NCBI GenBank assembly: GCA_021234155.1
Contig: JAJEKV010000107.1
Coordinates: 310,001 to 374,000 of the forward strand
Source: Isoetes taiwanensis
Lineage: Eukaryota > Streptophyta > Lycopodiopsida > Isoetales > Isoetaceae
Length of the DNA stretch: 64,000 bases
Direction: 5' to 3'
How positions within the stretch are numbered: the first letter of the stretch is position 1; every line of letters starts with the position of its first letter. A program made the position numbers and the translations under genes. Of this stretch, positions 35,801 through 45,499 are shown piece by piece. The notes under the pieces are model-generated. The model saw nothing but the letters and a program-made list of their open reading frames with translations. It did not search any database and was not told where the DNA came from.

Positions 35801-38800
35801 TTTTCTTTTGAACCCTGCCACGTAATTGAAAGAAGATTTTATTTGATTCATGGTGGCTTTATTATAAGACCTGGCTATTTAAACAATGTGAGGTTCAAGG
35901 GTGTCTTTCCACCAGTTGGAGATGAAGGATGGACTAAGAATTTCAATAGTACTGTATGGTCTGGACTTGGAGCATTTTATTTTAAAAAAAAAAGAGACTA
36001 CAAAAGAAAAGGAAGTGTCCTGATCTCAAGCGAGTAACATTAGAAGTTCCTAAAAGAATAAAAAGCTCTGTAAAACCAAAGCACGAAAAGTCATTTCAAA
36101 AAAAGGGCCCTCACAAAGTGCTGACATCAGAACTAAAAATTTTAAATGGTTATCCTTGCAAAGTTGGAATCATTCATTATAGTTATGATGAGGAGCATGA
36201 TGTCCTCCTAACAGGTTTAAAATGCTGTATTTATCAGGTCTCATAAATGGTATGGGTCTTTAGTAGAAGCTAATCAGGTGCAGATATTAAAGCAGGAATG
36301 TCAACAACATCAAAACTTATTTTACATGTGAAATTATTATTCTCTAATGATGAGGAACATCATGTCCTAGTAGGTTTAAAATGTTGTATTTATCAGGTCT
36401 CATAAAGCATACGGGTCTTTAAGACGTTAATCAGGTGCAGATATTAAGGCAGGCACGGCACCAGGGTTCATGTGGCAGACAGAGATTTGAGACCATCATG
36501 AGACCATCAGGGTTCAATCTTGTTATAAAAATACCCACTAAAGTCTGTATATAAAACTCTTTGCTACCACTTGATGCTAAAACTAGTAGCTGGGCTGAGG
36601 AACATGTTGGATTGCATATTAAGACCTCTACTATTAATCATTTGGTATTCTTTAATTTTTATTAGTGGTCCTAGTAATAGACATTTTAGTGTCTTGAAGG
36701 CTTTCAACCTCCTTGCAGATCCTCAATTTTGTTACTCTTGGTCCCATAGACCCTATGGGTCTTCCCTAGATGTTAATATAGAACTTCTGCCTATCTTTCT
36801 TTCTTAGCGAATTCCTGAACCTACTTTCACATTTCACAGGCACATACATGGTGACAGAGCGAACATTGGCTGCCATTACTTTTGACATAAACGGATGCCA
36901 AATGTAAATTGCGATAACAAAAATACCAGTTGTCTCCACATTTCCAACAAACCTATACTTCCCATCCTTTCCCATAACAGTGAAACTGAAGTTAGTTATA
37001 AGAGTAAGAGACATAAAGAACCCAGTTGTGCTTCCATCATGAGCTTCTCGGAGCGTCTGGCACACTACTCGGAAAACTCCTATGGATATTTGCATGTCAA
37101 TTTGTGCAGCAAATCTTATGTGCGTACCTTCAGAACTGCAGTATATGATTACACCCATTTCACAGGCACATAGATGGTGACAGAATGAATATTGGCTGCC
37201 ATTACATTTGACACAAACAGATGCCAAAGGTAGATTGGGATAACAAAAATACTGGTTGTCTCCTCATTTGCGACAACCCCATACTTCCCGTAGCAGTGAA
37301 ACTGAAGTTAGTTGTAAGAGCAAGAGACATAAAGAACCCACTTGTGCTTCCATCATGAGCTTCTTGGAGCGTCCGCCGCACTACTCGGAGACCTCATATG
37401 GATATTTGCATGTCAATTTCTGCAGCAAATCTTATGTACGTACCTTCAGAACTGCTGCAATGTGGAGGACTCATGACATGGGGAAAAATGCAAACAATCT
37501 TACCTATGAAACTGGCAACAAAAGGCTCACATACTAGTGTATACGAAGTTCAAATTTGGGACCCTAATATTGTAAAAAAGTATAGAAAAGATTCAAATGG
37601 TTAATGGAACGTGCCTCCTCTGGACCCCCCTTATTCAAGGGGTCATTATTCACCTTCAAGAGCTACAGCAATGCAGCTTAGCAATTATGCTAGCAATGCA
37701 ACAATGCTGGTCCAGATAATGGAGCAGTAAAGGATTATTCAAATTAGAGGCAAACCCCTGCAGATAAGATGATGCAAAATCTGCTTCCTGACACACAGAC
37801 AGGTAAAGATATGGTACCGCAGTCATATCTCTTGACTTCCATGTCCAGAAAGAAAAGGCAAGTCATGGACTCATGTAAACTAAAACTGAAGGTGGCTAGG
37901 TGCATCTGCCATCCACAATATTGAGGATGGCTAAAGGAATGGACGGATGAGTATTATAATTGGCCAACCGCAACTAAGTCTTTTTCTGCAAAGGTTCCCA
38001 GAGTAAACTATGCTCTTATAATTTTTCCTTTTTCTGTCTTTCTTATCCTTTAGTTGTAAGAGAGGCGCGGTATTAAAAGATTAAATATTCCAAAGCAATC
38101 TTAAAGATAACTCTCATGCAGAAATATACACAAAGGCTTATTCATACCTTTAGCTTCTTATATAAATCCCGTAACTACAACATCAAGAAACTGACTATAA
38201 CAAAATTGCTTGAGCAAGAAGATTCTAACCTCGCCAAACGCAAGAACAAAAGTTACTGACAAAATCACTGCAGCAACGGGATTAAATATCTTATCCAGAA
38301 ATATAGGAAGAGCCTGCAAGCATCCCATCAGCATTCTCAAGAAATGAATATAATAAGACAAAGCATAACTAGACATAGTCAAAAAAGGAGTTTGGTCGAA
38401 CGACATTTAATGTCGACACATGCTCCGGATAATTCCTAATCAGAAAATATATGTTCTAAACAAATGTAAGAAATGTATCCTCATGCTTCTCCATCATCTG
38501 AGAAACCATGATGGCCACATATTGTAGAACATGAGATTGATAACTCCTAATCAAGTTTTGGAGCTGCAATAAAGCTGAGCAAGATAGCCAAAATTGGTTG
38601 TTAAGGGGAAAATTATCTGAAGCCGACTCTTTGCCCAAAATTATGGTGGTTAGATCAGAACATAGCCTGCATTGTGGGGTAAAGCTGGGATGTTGAAAGT
38701 GGCTTAGAAACAAAATTGCGTGTTTTTCAAAGCATCTATATTTCTTGTTAAACAGGATAATTTATGTGGTGGTGGAAAGTGGGAAGGTACCAACTTGAAA

Positions 38801-40590
38801 GGCTTTTGACCAAGTTTTGAAATTTTAATTTTTGGTCAGTGGAAATGTGGTATAATTAACTGCAGCTCCTGGGTATAGAGTCCAGGACTTAAGGCGATCC
38901 TTTTTGTCAGGTAGATGCTTCTTATTCAGTCATTTTTGTGCCCTTATCATATTTCTTAATGGGCTCAACTGAATGTTATCATGGCATTGTCCTGTTCTAG
39001 ATTCTAACTTATCTATAGATTCTAACTTATCTAGAGTTCTGAGCTCAGGAAAAGCAGCCGGGGGGACAGAAAGAGAGACATTTTGGGTTTGAAAAAAAGG
39101 ATGCTGACAGCAGAAGGGATAAACAGGCGAATGTCCCTGCAGTTGTGCAATAAATTTGCTACTCCTAGTGGACCTGCATTTTCCAAGGGCGGCAGGAGAC
39201 TATGATTTGTTAATATACTGAAGCTAGTTAACTTTCACTAGATTGTTAAGGATGGCCATGTTGGTGTACAATGTCCATTTAGTCGTTTACACAGGTTTCC
39301 CAGCAAGTGGTCCGTAATGAAGAAAACAAAGGTTGAAACAAAGGCTGATATAAGTTCTTCTTTTATCTAGTATAAAGACCAATATAAAATCTAATTGTGT
39401 CAAGTGAACTATCATCTTGGATGGTGTAACCTATTGTGCTTTCTCTTGTTTTGAATTACCTCCATTGCCACTGCATTACAGAGGAGCAATGTGACTAGAA
39501 GTTGATGTTGCTTTTGTACAACAGGAAAAATCTTTGCTGCAAAAGCAACAGTCAGTCATTTTGTTACAACAAACAAACTGATGCAATTGCACATCTTTCA
39601 GAGGCATTTTGCAAAATTCACATCGTGGCAAATTGAAACCAGCTTTCTCATGAAGTTATTCACATGATTAAATGCGCCAACATTTGGTTGAGGTTTTTTG
39701 TTTCGTTTTCCAAAAGTGGCATTTTACAATCTAGCCTTACTGCATTTTCCTTATCTAAATTCCTAGTTAGCTAACTTTAGTCTAGAATAAGGAGAGATCT
39801 GACATATCTACATGCTGTGCGAGATATTTCCCAGTTGCTTCTAATTTCTACTACAAAAAACTTCACATTTTATTGCATTATTCGGATGCCTTTAACTTTC
39901 TGATGATATATGGGAATTGTCATTAGAAGCAAATTAAGGAGGAGAGAATGATCTTTCAAGTGGTTTCTCCAAAAATGCTTGATGGCTACCTCTTATTTCA
40001 AGCACCTAAATTTTGTAAAATAAATCTGCTGATTATACCAAGTTGAACAATTTTAAGGAAGCAAGGCAGACTAAAGCAATGCCAACCCATTTCCTTATGA
40101 CCAGAAGCAGCATCGATCACCTTAGTTAAAAGGCATAATAAACTCATATTCATGTTGCTGTCCATGTGCAATAAAAAAGGGCACGACAGCATCACCTATT
40201 AAGTATTGGCTTGATCATCTACATTAGCAAAAATTTTAATGACGATATACTTTTTCACTTGAAACTTTACAGGGTCCTCCTAAGTCCACTCAGGCATATC
40301 AAGAACAATCCTAGCCACCAAAACATGTAAGGCGAATTACTAAAAAGCTTACCAGCCTGTTTCTTTTCAGTGTCGGTTCCACTCCTTTGAAGGACTTCCA
40401 AATCCACAAGCCCAAGAGACATCAGCCCAAGGGTTAGACCAGACATTATGCCAGCGAATATGACTAAAAATGCCGATATGCCAGCATATGCCCACCACCA
40501 TCCTGTACCAAATGGCACGTCCTGGCTTGAATTTGAAAACCTGCTGCTAGTGGTGAGCAAAAAAAGCACTTTTGTAGCCGCTGATACCAT
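23875..40590 (-). CDS. CNNM/ACDP-like DUF21-CBS membrane protein, 13 exons
   Basis: Plant member of the CNNM/CorC family (DUF21 transmembrane domain, then a CBS pair), linked elsewhere to magnesium or divalent-metal handling in membranes. Exons in transcript order: 40590-40353, 39536-39460, 38313-38230, 30222-30109, 25620-25534, 25443-25372, 25301-25234, 25133-25046, 24970-24897, 24814-24406, 24327-24281, 24210-24138, 23994-23875; all GT-AG, in frame, about 516 residues. Landmarks: GIMSGLTLGLMSLGLVDLE (exon 1), KQHQLLVTLLL (exon 2), IPQAICSRYGLAVGANLVWL (exon 4), RRAQLKAF (exon 5), GKGGELTHDET (exon 6), EEAMTPIESTFSLD (exon 7), GHSRVPVYAGNP (exon 8), ADMPLYDILNEFQ and GEVIGIITLEDVIEELLQ (exon 10), EEIVDETDEYIDVHKR (exon 11). 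This is the order of Arabidopsis DUF21 proteins of the At4g14240 type. Start: ATG (minus) at 40590. No disabling change was found. Introns 3 and 4 are swollen by repeats and a LINE. Confidence 0.93.
25840..29720 (+). mobile_element. LINE D, decayed, in intron 4 of the CNNM-like gene (antisense to it)
   Basis: Plus-strand fragments in shifting frames give an APE-type endonuclease (LLMGDFNGCIGNK near 26280; later RPESDHMPIFVSL near 26610) and a reverse transcriptase (NANYQ-like block near 28025; VGFRPRRSIIDHLV near 28130; FVDFSRAFD near 28235; GVKQGHPLSPTLF near 28410; LLYADDVVVL near 28530). The YADD catalytic motif is intact but the whole is broken by stops and shifts. The linker/RT start occurs twice (about 26890-27230 and 27490-27960), so the element is rearranged. 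It sits between exons 4 and 5 of the host gene and is presumably spliced out. Confidence 0.85.
30462..31790. repeat. Tandem duplication of a ~670-bp unit in intron 3
   Basis: Unit 1 is about 30462-31131 and unit 2 about 31132-31790; both start gatcatttgataaaggatgg and end with ggttgggggtgt. Unit 2 lacks about 40 bp present in unit 1 near 30829-30870. Otherwise the units are nearly identical, so the event is recent. Confidence 0.9.
33194..33234. repeat. Small hairpin in intron 3
   Basis: Arms ccctaacaaggat (33194-33206) and atcctcgttaggg (33222-33234) pair with one mismatch around a 15-base loop. Perhaps the end of a small inverted-repeat element; no role can be assigned. Confidence 0.6.
33690..33807. 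repeat. Tandem duplication, 2 x 59 bp
   Basis: Each copy begins aaatttctttgtcttctact and ends with a cttgcatcat stretch; only a few differences. Confidence 0.85.
36831..37460. repeat. Tandem duplication (326-bp period) with a minus-strand coding-like segment
   Basis: Unit 1 is 36831-37156 and unit 2 is 37157-37460; both start atttcacaggcacata and end near ccttcagaactgc. On the minus strand, 37227-36766 is open for 153 codons and reads protein-like (FRVVCQTLREAHDGSTTGFF; VMAANVRSVTMYVPVKCE). I do not recognise it. Unit 2 carries a disrupted version. It may be an exon or retro-copied gene piece that was then duplicated. Confidence 0.7.
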
Positions 40591-41240
40591 GCTTTGAGTT
40601 CCACGGAAAATACGATGGGCCTTATCAACTCAGATGTTGCGTTTTTGGAGCTAAGCTACTTCTATACTTACGATTCAATAAAATCTCCTCCATGCCTTGT
40701 AAAAGTTACCTTATATATATGCTAAGGGCAGCGTTTCTCAATGGCTGCAGATCTCGGGGACCCGATCACAGCAAGCCGTTAGCGGCAGAGAGTTTCTCGA
40801 GCAGGCAAGCTTAATTTGGGGCACAAATTGCCGGAATTTCATAGAAGTTCCGATCGGTGCAGGTGGCTAGAATTTGTTTTTTACGAACATAGCAGGTGGC
40901 TGAAAAGTTTTAGAATTTGTCTTTTACAAGCAAAACAGGTGTAGGGTATGAGTACTGGTTTATATGTCGTTCATTCAATGATCAACTTTCACATGGCCTA
41001 AACTGGTCTCCTCCCCTGCAAAAGAAGGGGAAAAAATTTATAGGCATTATAAATAAGGGTGACATAAAAAAAATGCCCTTCCCCTTGGAAGGGCAAAAAA
41101 TTACGGAACCTTTAACATAAGGGCAAAGATTTGGAAAAGCCTTAAAATTCTATTTAATGTCAATATTAAATATATATAGCATTAGTCTATATTTTTATTG
41201 TAAAAAAGCAAGAAATTCCTATATTTCGAAAAGCAAAGGG
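40591..41240. other. 5' flank of the CNNM-like gene, no gene seen
   Basis: Should contain the minus-strand promoter of the CNNM-like gene (upstream is to the right). No TATA box at a clear distance was recognised. The ORF at 40917-41120 is unsupported. Confidence 0.4.
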
Positions 41241-41642
41241 AGAGTGGGAAAAGGGGGCTCTCTCGTTGGGAGGATTGATGGACAAAAATGTCGAGTTGAA
41301 TGCATGGATTTCACTTTAAGAATGACGGGCCGTTGTCCAAGAAAGTCTTTACATGAGGCTTGGCTTTTCAGTGGGTTTGAATTGGACTTAGGTCAACTAT
41401 ATCCTGAAATGAAGAAGCTGCAAATGATTTTAGTGATTCCGGCCTCTACAGTGGAATGTGGAAGGAGTTTCTCAAAATTAAATAGCATCAAAGACGATGA
41501 TAGAAGTAGATTGAGCTTCAAAAGCTTAGATTTGTTAATGTTCATGTCATTAAATGGTCCGAAGAACATGGAAGAAGTTGATTGGTCATCTATTTACAAG
41601 GAATGGATGAATGCGAAGGAGCGACGAATTGGGGAATTGTAG
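41241..41642 (+). pseudogene. hAT transposase C-terminal dimerisation domain
   Basis: The frame is open from 41157 to TAG at 41642. The conserved hAT C-terminal block is clear: LYPEMKKLQMILVIPASTVE, then CGRSFSKLNSIKDDDRSRLS and LDLLMFMSLNGP. The DDE catalytic core and zinc finger are missing, and no gene parts lie upstream, so it is a fragment rather than a working transposase. The domain itself has no stop, so domestication is possible but unsupported. Confidence 0.8.
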
Positions 41643-43165
41643 AAAGTTGTTTGGTGTTTGATCTTAAAGTTAACTTTACCTTGTCTGGTTTAGTACTCTA
41701 ATCTTTTCTTAAACTCATGCATATAAGCTTTGTTTTCTATAAATTGTGCTTTGATAGACAGATGTTATTTTATTATGAATTTTGTGGTAAATAAGGACAG
41801 TTTACATTGTGCCATGGAATAAAAAGGCTGATAAAAGTTTAACCTTCCCAAGAAAGGGCAACTCAAAATATGCCCTTAGAAAAAAAAGTAGGGTCTACCC
41901 TTATAAGTTGAACCCTGCCGGTTCATTGTGTTTTTTGAATTTTTTTTACCCAAAAAACAAGGTCTCCCATAATTAACACACCAAAACAAACATTTAAAAA
42001 CTAAAAATTCTGCATACAACAAGGAAGATGGGTCGCTGGAATGAATCTGGTGCTGCCATTGGCAGTCCCCTACAATCCGGAATGGAAACGGGGACTCTGT
42101 TCCGCTTACCCGGTAAAAATCAAGAGCAATCGGTGAAGATCCGGTGAAGATGAACAGCAATCTTGAAGATCCGATGCAGGCTTCCATCTTCCTTGTTTGG
42201 GGAAGCAATCGTCCTCTTTTTCAGTGGGATGTGGGGAGCCTCGCGACCCGATGCAGGCTCCCCCCCCCGCCCATCGCTGGAAGGGGGTCTCGATTTCCTT
42301 CCCCCTATACAAAATGCTGCCATGTTTCAATGCTTCAATCTGATACAAAGTTGTAGAATTTAAGAACTTAAGAGCTCTTGCAACAGGGACTCAGCCAAGT
42401 AAAAGATCAAGATCTCTTGTAATGAATCAAATAGGTATGGAAGCACAATTTATAGAATTTATAGATCTCTTGTATTGAATCTGCACTAAAAATTAAGCGA
42501 TAACCAGATGAGGTATATTAATGTTTAATTCACAGCATGACACTGCAGCAGGATGCCCACAGACTAGGCCAATCCTTGTAAATCCCCAGTAAAAGTATTA
42601 TTATGTGGTAGCTGCTGTTGCAACTCCAGCAATCAAGATCCTGATCAAACCCAGACTATATGCCTAAAAATTGTGAACATCAAGCTTTCTTAGTTTGGAG
42701 ACCAGCTGCACCTGGCCAGAGTACCTGCGAAGAGCTTCCTGAACATCTTTGGCTCCTTTCTCTGTCATGGACCCAAACTCTGTTATTAGGGTCGTTCCAG
42801 GAAAAGAAGCTTGGAAAGAAGCGCATCATGCAATCATGGCTATCTATTTCATATTTCTAGTTTAGCTTGCTTTGAGGTTGGAGTGCGGATCTGAGGCAGA
42901 CTTATGAAGGCCCATTCCATTAAGTTAATGGTGTTGCTTCTGCTAATGCGGAGAGCAGGATAAGGCAGAGCTTCTACAGTTTAAGTCCCAGATCAGATCA
43001 GAAGAGGCGGAGCCTTTTTTACTGCAGCTAGAACAGAGTAACTTCTAATCAACCATCTTCTTTGCTTTCTTCGCTGAGTGCACAAAAAATCGCCTTCAAG
43101 CTCACAATTAATCCCCGCCCACTTACTCCCTACACAACTGCGGCAATCGCTCTGGACCTCAATTC
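41643..43165. other. Intergenic stretch without a recognised gene
   Basis: Contains a GC-richer patch (about 42040-42310) with overlapping short ORFs on both strands and a C-run, and otherwise AT-rich DNA. No motif recognised. Confidence 0.45.
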
Positions 43166-44705
43166 TGTGACGTTCCACGTATTTATACGGTATACGTATA
43201 CATACTATGACATGTCACCAGGATATAATTAGACCCTTATGGGTCGATAGGGGATAACTTGAGCTAACCTAAAAGGGTTTTTATTATCTATGCTAAAACA
43301 TTAGTGAGTAAATAACCTAATTAGGCTAATTAGATTATTAATTAGTAAAAGTCAGCTAACTAGGCAGTGTCACCTGGCCCAAATCGATTGATCAGAGGGA
43401 ACTTGCCAAGTTTGGAGGGCAAATTGGGGCCCTACCCCCAATTCTGCCCCAAATCGATTTGGGGAGAGTTGGAAGAAGGAGGAGCTACCAGCTGCTGTGA
43501 CCAGACTTGAAGAATGGAAGCCTTTCGTGACAATGGCTCTAGCCAAGAGACAGGTTAGTCTCTAGATAGTCTGTGCTTCAGCTAACACTTCTCTGATTAG
43601 ATGGAATGGTTAATTTCTCTTTTATGCGTTTACTAAGTTGATGATGGATACTTTGATTATGATTGTCTTCTCTCTTTCTGTTTCTCCTATATGTCTGGGG
43701 TTAAGGAAGGGTAGAGACCTGAAAGCTTCCTAGAAGTAGAGATATCTCTAGCTAGAACCCTTAAGACCCAGTAATTGTGGCCTGTGCACAAGAGCCCACC
43801 TGGATGTGGATGCTATTGGATGCTATATCATGATTCAGCACCAAATAATGGCTACGATGGTAAAACGGGGGTGGGATCTTGCCTAGCGTGGCTATAGAAC
43901 TCCTACAGTGTGCTAGGCTTATAGTTCGTCCTCGTGTTGGGGCCGGGTATGGGTTTGACACCTCCTGGGTCGTAGGAAACGTGCCTATATGGACATCCTG
44001 GGCTCGATGGGTCTGTTGAGGTGGCCCATGGATTTTGGGGGGTTGAAGTCAGGTACGGATGGGGGGTCGCTAAAGAGGCACGCATTCTCTAGTACACCCA
44101 GGGATTCATCGTGGTCAGGAAGGGGACGCCTCCCTGACCTGCCTCATTGGATTGGGGATACGTAACTGGGAGTAGTCTCATATGGTGACTCCATGAGATT
44201 GCATTTTCGAAAGGTTACAATCACTCTATAGCATGTTTCAACCCATCTGCAAAGTGTGCACAAGAGGGGCGGATGGAGTGGACTACCCTAGCCATGCCAG
44301 TCAACGCCATGTTATACCTCTGTCTGCTGATATCTTGAGCCCTTGACCATCAGTCGACCCCATGGAGTCTGAACCCAGGGTAGAGCCTTATTTATGGTAT
44401 ATTGCCTATGTTATCTTGTGCTTGTATTGCTATTTAGTTGATGATGATGGATGGGCCACCCTTTGTGGTGGTATATTATTTTGAGCATGATTGTTGTGTG
44501 CTAACATGTATGTACGCTTCTGCTGTATAGGATTCCCATAGAGGACGTGGGACGAATGACACCTTCGTGTTCCTCGCCCGGACACTTGGCCATCCCAAGT
44601 GGTCTGAGTTAGACGGAGGGCCCTTCCATGGTGATGTAGTTGCCACAGGAGAGGAATTCCCACATTTATATGATGAGAGCATCGTGTAGATTCTGGAGCG
44701 TCACA
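43166..44705 (+). mobile_element. Solo LTR-like element (copy 2)
   Basis: About 1.54 kb starting TGTGACGttccacg and ending agCGTCACA, a 7-bp terminal inverted repeat of the TG...CA type expected for an LTR. It aligns along most of its length with 9149-10751. No gag/pol, so probably a solo LTR. Flanks (aattc on the left, aagtt on the right) are not a clean 5-bp duplication, so the target-site test fails or has decayed. Confidence 0.7.
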
Positions 44706-45126
44706 AAGTTCCCATAAATCCTCCCCTTTTCTGCTCAATTCCCAGCCGATCTTCCTTCCCAGCCAATATTTTTCTTCCAAGCTCATGTTTTCCGTCCCAT
44801 CCATGAATTTCTCTGTCAGTAGATTCTGCTCTTGCATTGCTGCTTATCCTTATCAAAATCGTCGTAGTTGTGAAGGTTGTTTATAGTCCTGTTAAACATG
44901 ATTTCATTAATTGGAGAAAATAACGCAATTTTGAGAATTTTAAGCACACCTAATTTGCTCAAGCACCAATACTTTCACCTACTTCTTGAGTCCAAGATAC
45001 ATGAGGTCATAACATACACATATCCATACAAATTATGCGTTATACTTGTACATGTACGTGATACTTGTACAAGCTCAATAATGGCGCTACAATCTACACC
45101 AATTCACATCAATAATTTTACTTCAC

Positions 45127-45134
45127 TATAAAAG
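45127..45134 (+). promoter_or_regulatory. TATA box of small gene A
   Basis: TATAAAAG 43 bp before the ATG at 45170, followed by gcagctcc. The same box, the following bases and the same 43-bp spacing precede gene B at 48690. With a start ~30 bp after the TATA, the 5' UTR would be only about 10-15 nt. Confidence 0.75.
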
Positions 45135-45169
45135 CAGCTCCATTCGATGGTAGAGGCCATTCATCTCCC

Positions 45170-45412
45170 ATGGCTTCCTTGCCTCCTCGTCCGGAGCACA
45201 TCCGATCCTTCAAGTGCTACCTGAGCTATAATGATCTGTATGAATGCGTGAGAAATGGTATCAATCTTGATCCATGGCTGCAGTCCAAAACAGATGGTCC
45301 TTCGAGTGGTTGCAGGAAGCTCACTCGTGTTGTGATCCACCTTTATTGGCTTCCTGATCAGGAGATCTATGAGCTGAATGCCATCACCTTAGCAGGTGTT
45401 GATGATGAGTGA
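45170..45412 (+). CDS. Small unrecognised 80-residue protein A (paralogue of 48733-48975)
   Basis: Single-exon ORF, 80 residues, no signal peptide or membrane segment, acidic C-terminus (GVDDE). I recognise no family. The case for a real gene is the paralogue 3.6 kb away with the same length, matching promoter and conserved protein core: KC-x2-SYNDL, LDP-x-LQSK, RV-x-IHL-x-WLP, YE, IT-x-AG-x-DD. About 37 residues agree without gaps, which chance ORFs would not show. Two or three cysteines are shared. The ORF is intact. A LINE lies just downstream on the other strand (45523-48350). Confidence 0.75.
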   Translation: MASLPPRPEHIRSFKCYLSYNDLYECVRNGINLDPWLQSKTDGPSSGCRKLTRVVIHLYWLPDQEIYELNAITLAGVDDE

Positions 45413-45499
45413 ATCGTTGAAGACTTGTGTACCTGTCAAGGATATAATAATAAATAATAATATGATTAAATCGAGCTTCTTAAGACCCAAAAGGGCATG

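Larger units (their letters stand above)
30223..38229 (-). other. Intron 3 of the CNNM-like gene (8.0 kb)
   Basis: Protein continuity across the join (AFGE-VIPQAIC) shows that nothing is missing. The intron holds tandem duplications (30462-31790; 33690-33807; a ~165-bp pair near 36190-36460; 36831-37460), a 13-bp-arm hairpin (33194-33234) and AT-rich DNA. The ORFs at 31657-32079 and 32497-32772 match nothing. Confidence 0.7.

Noticed and set aside
44430-44837. 135-codon minus-strand ORF
   Set aside because: Runs across the LTR boundary at 44705, so it cannot be one gene.
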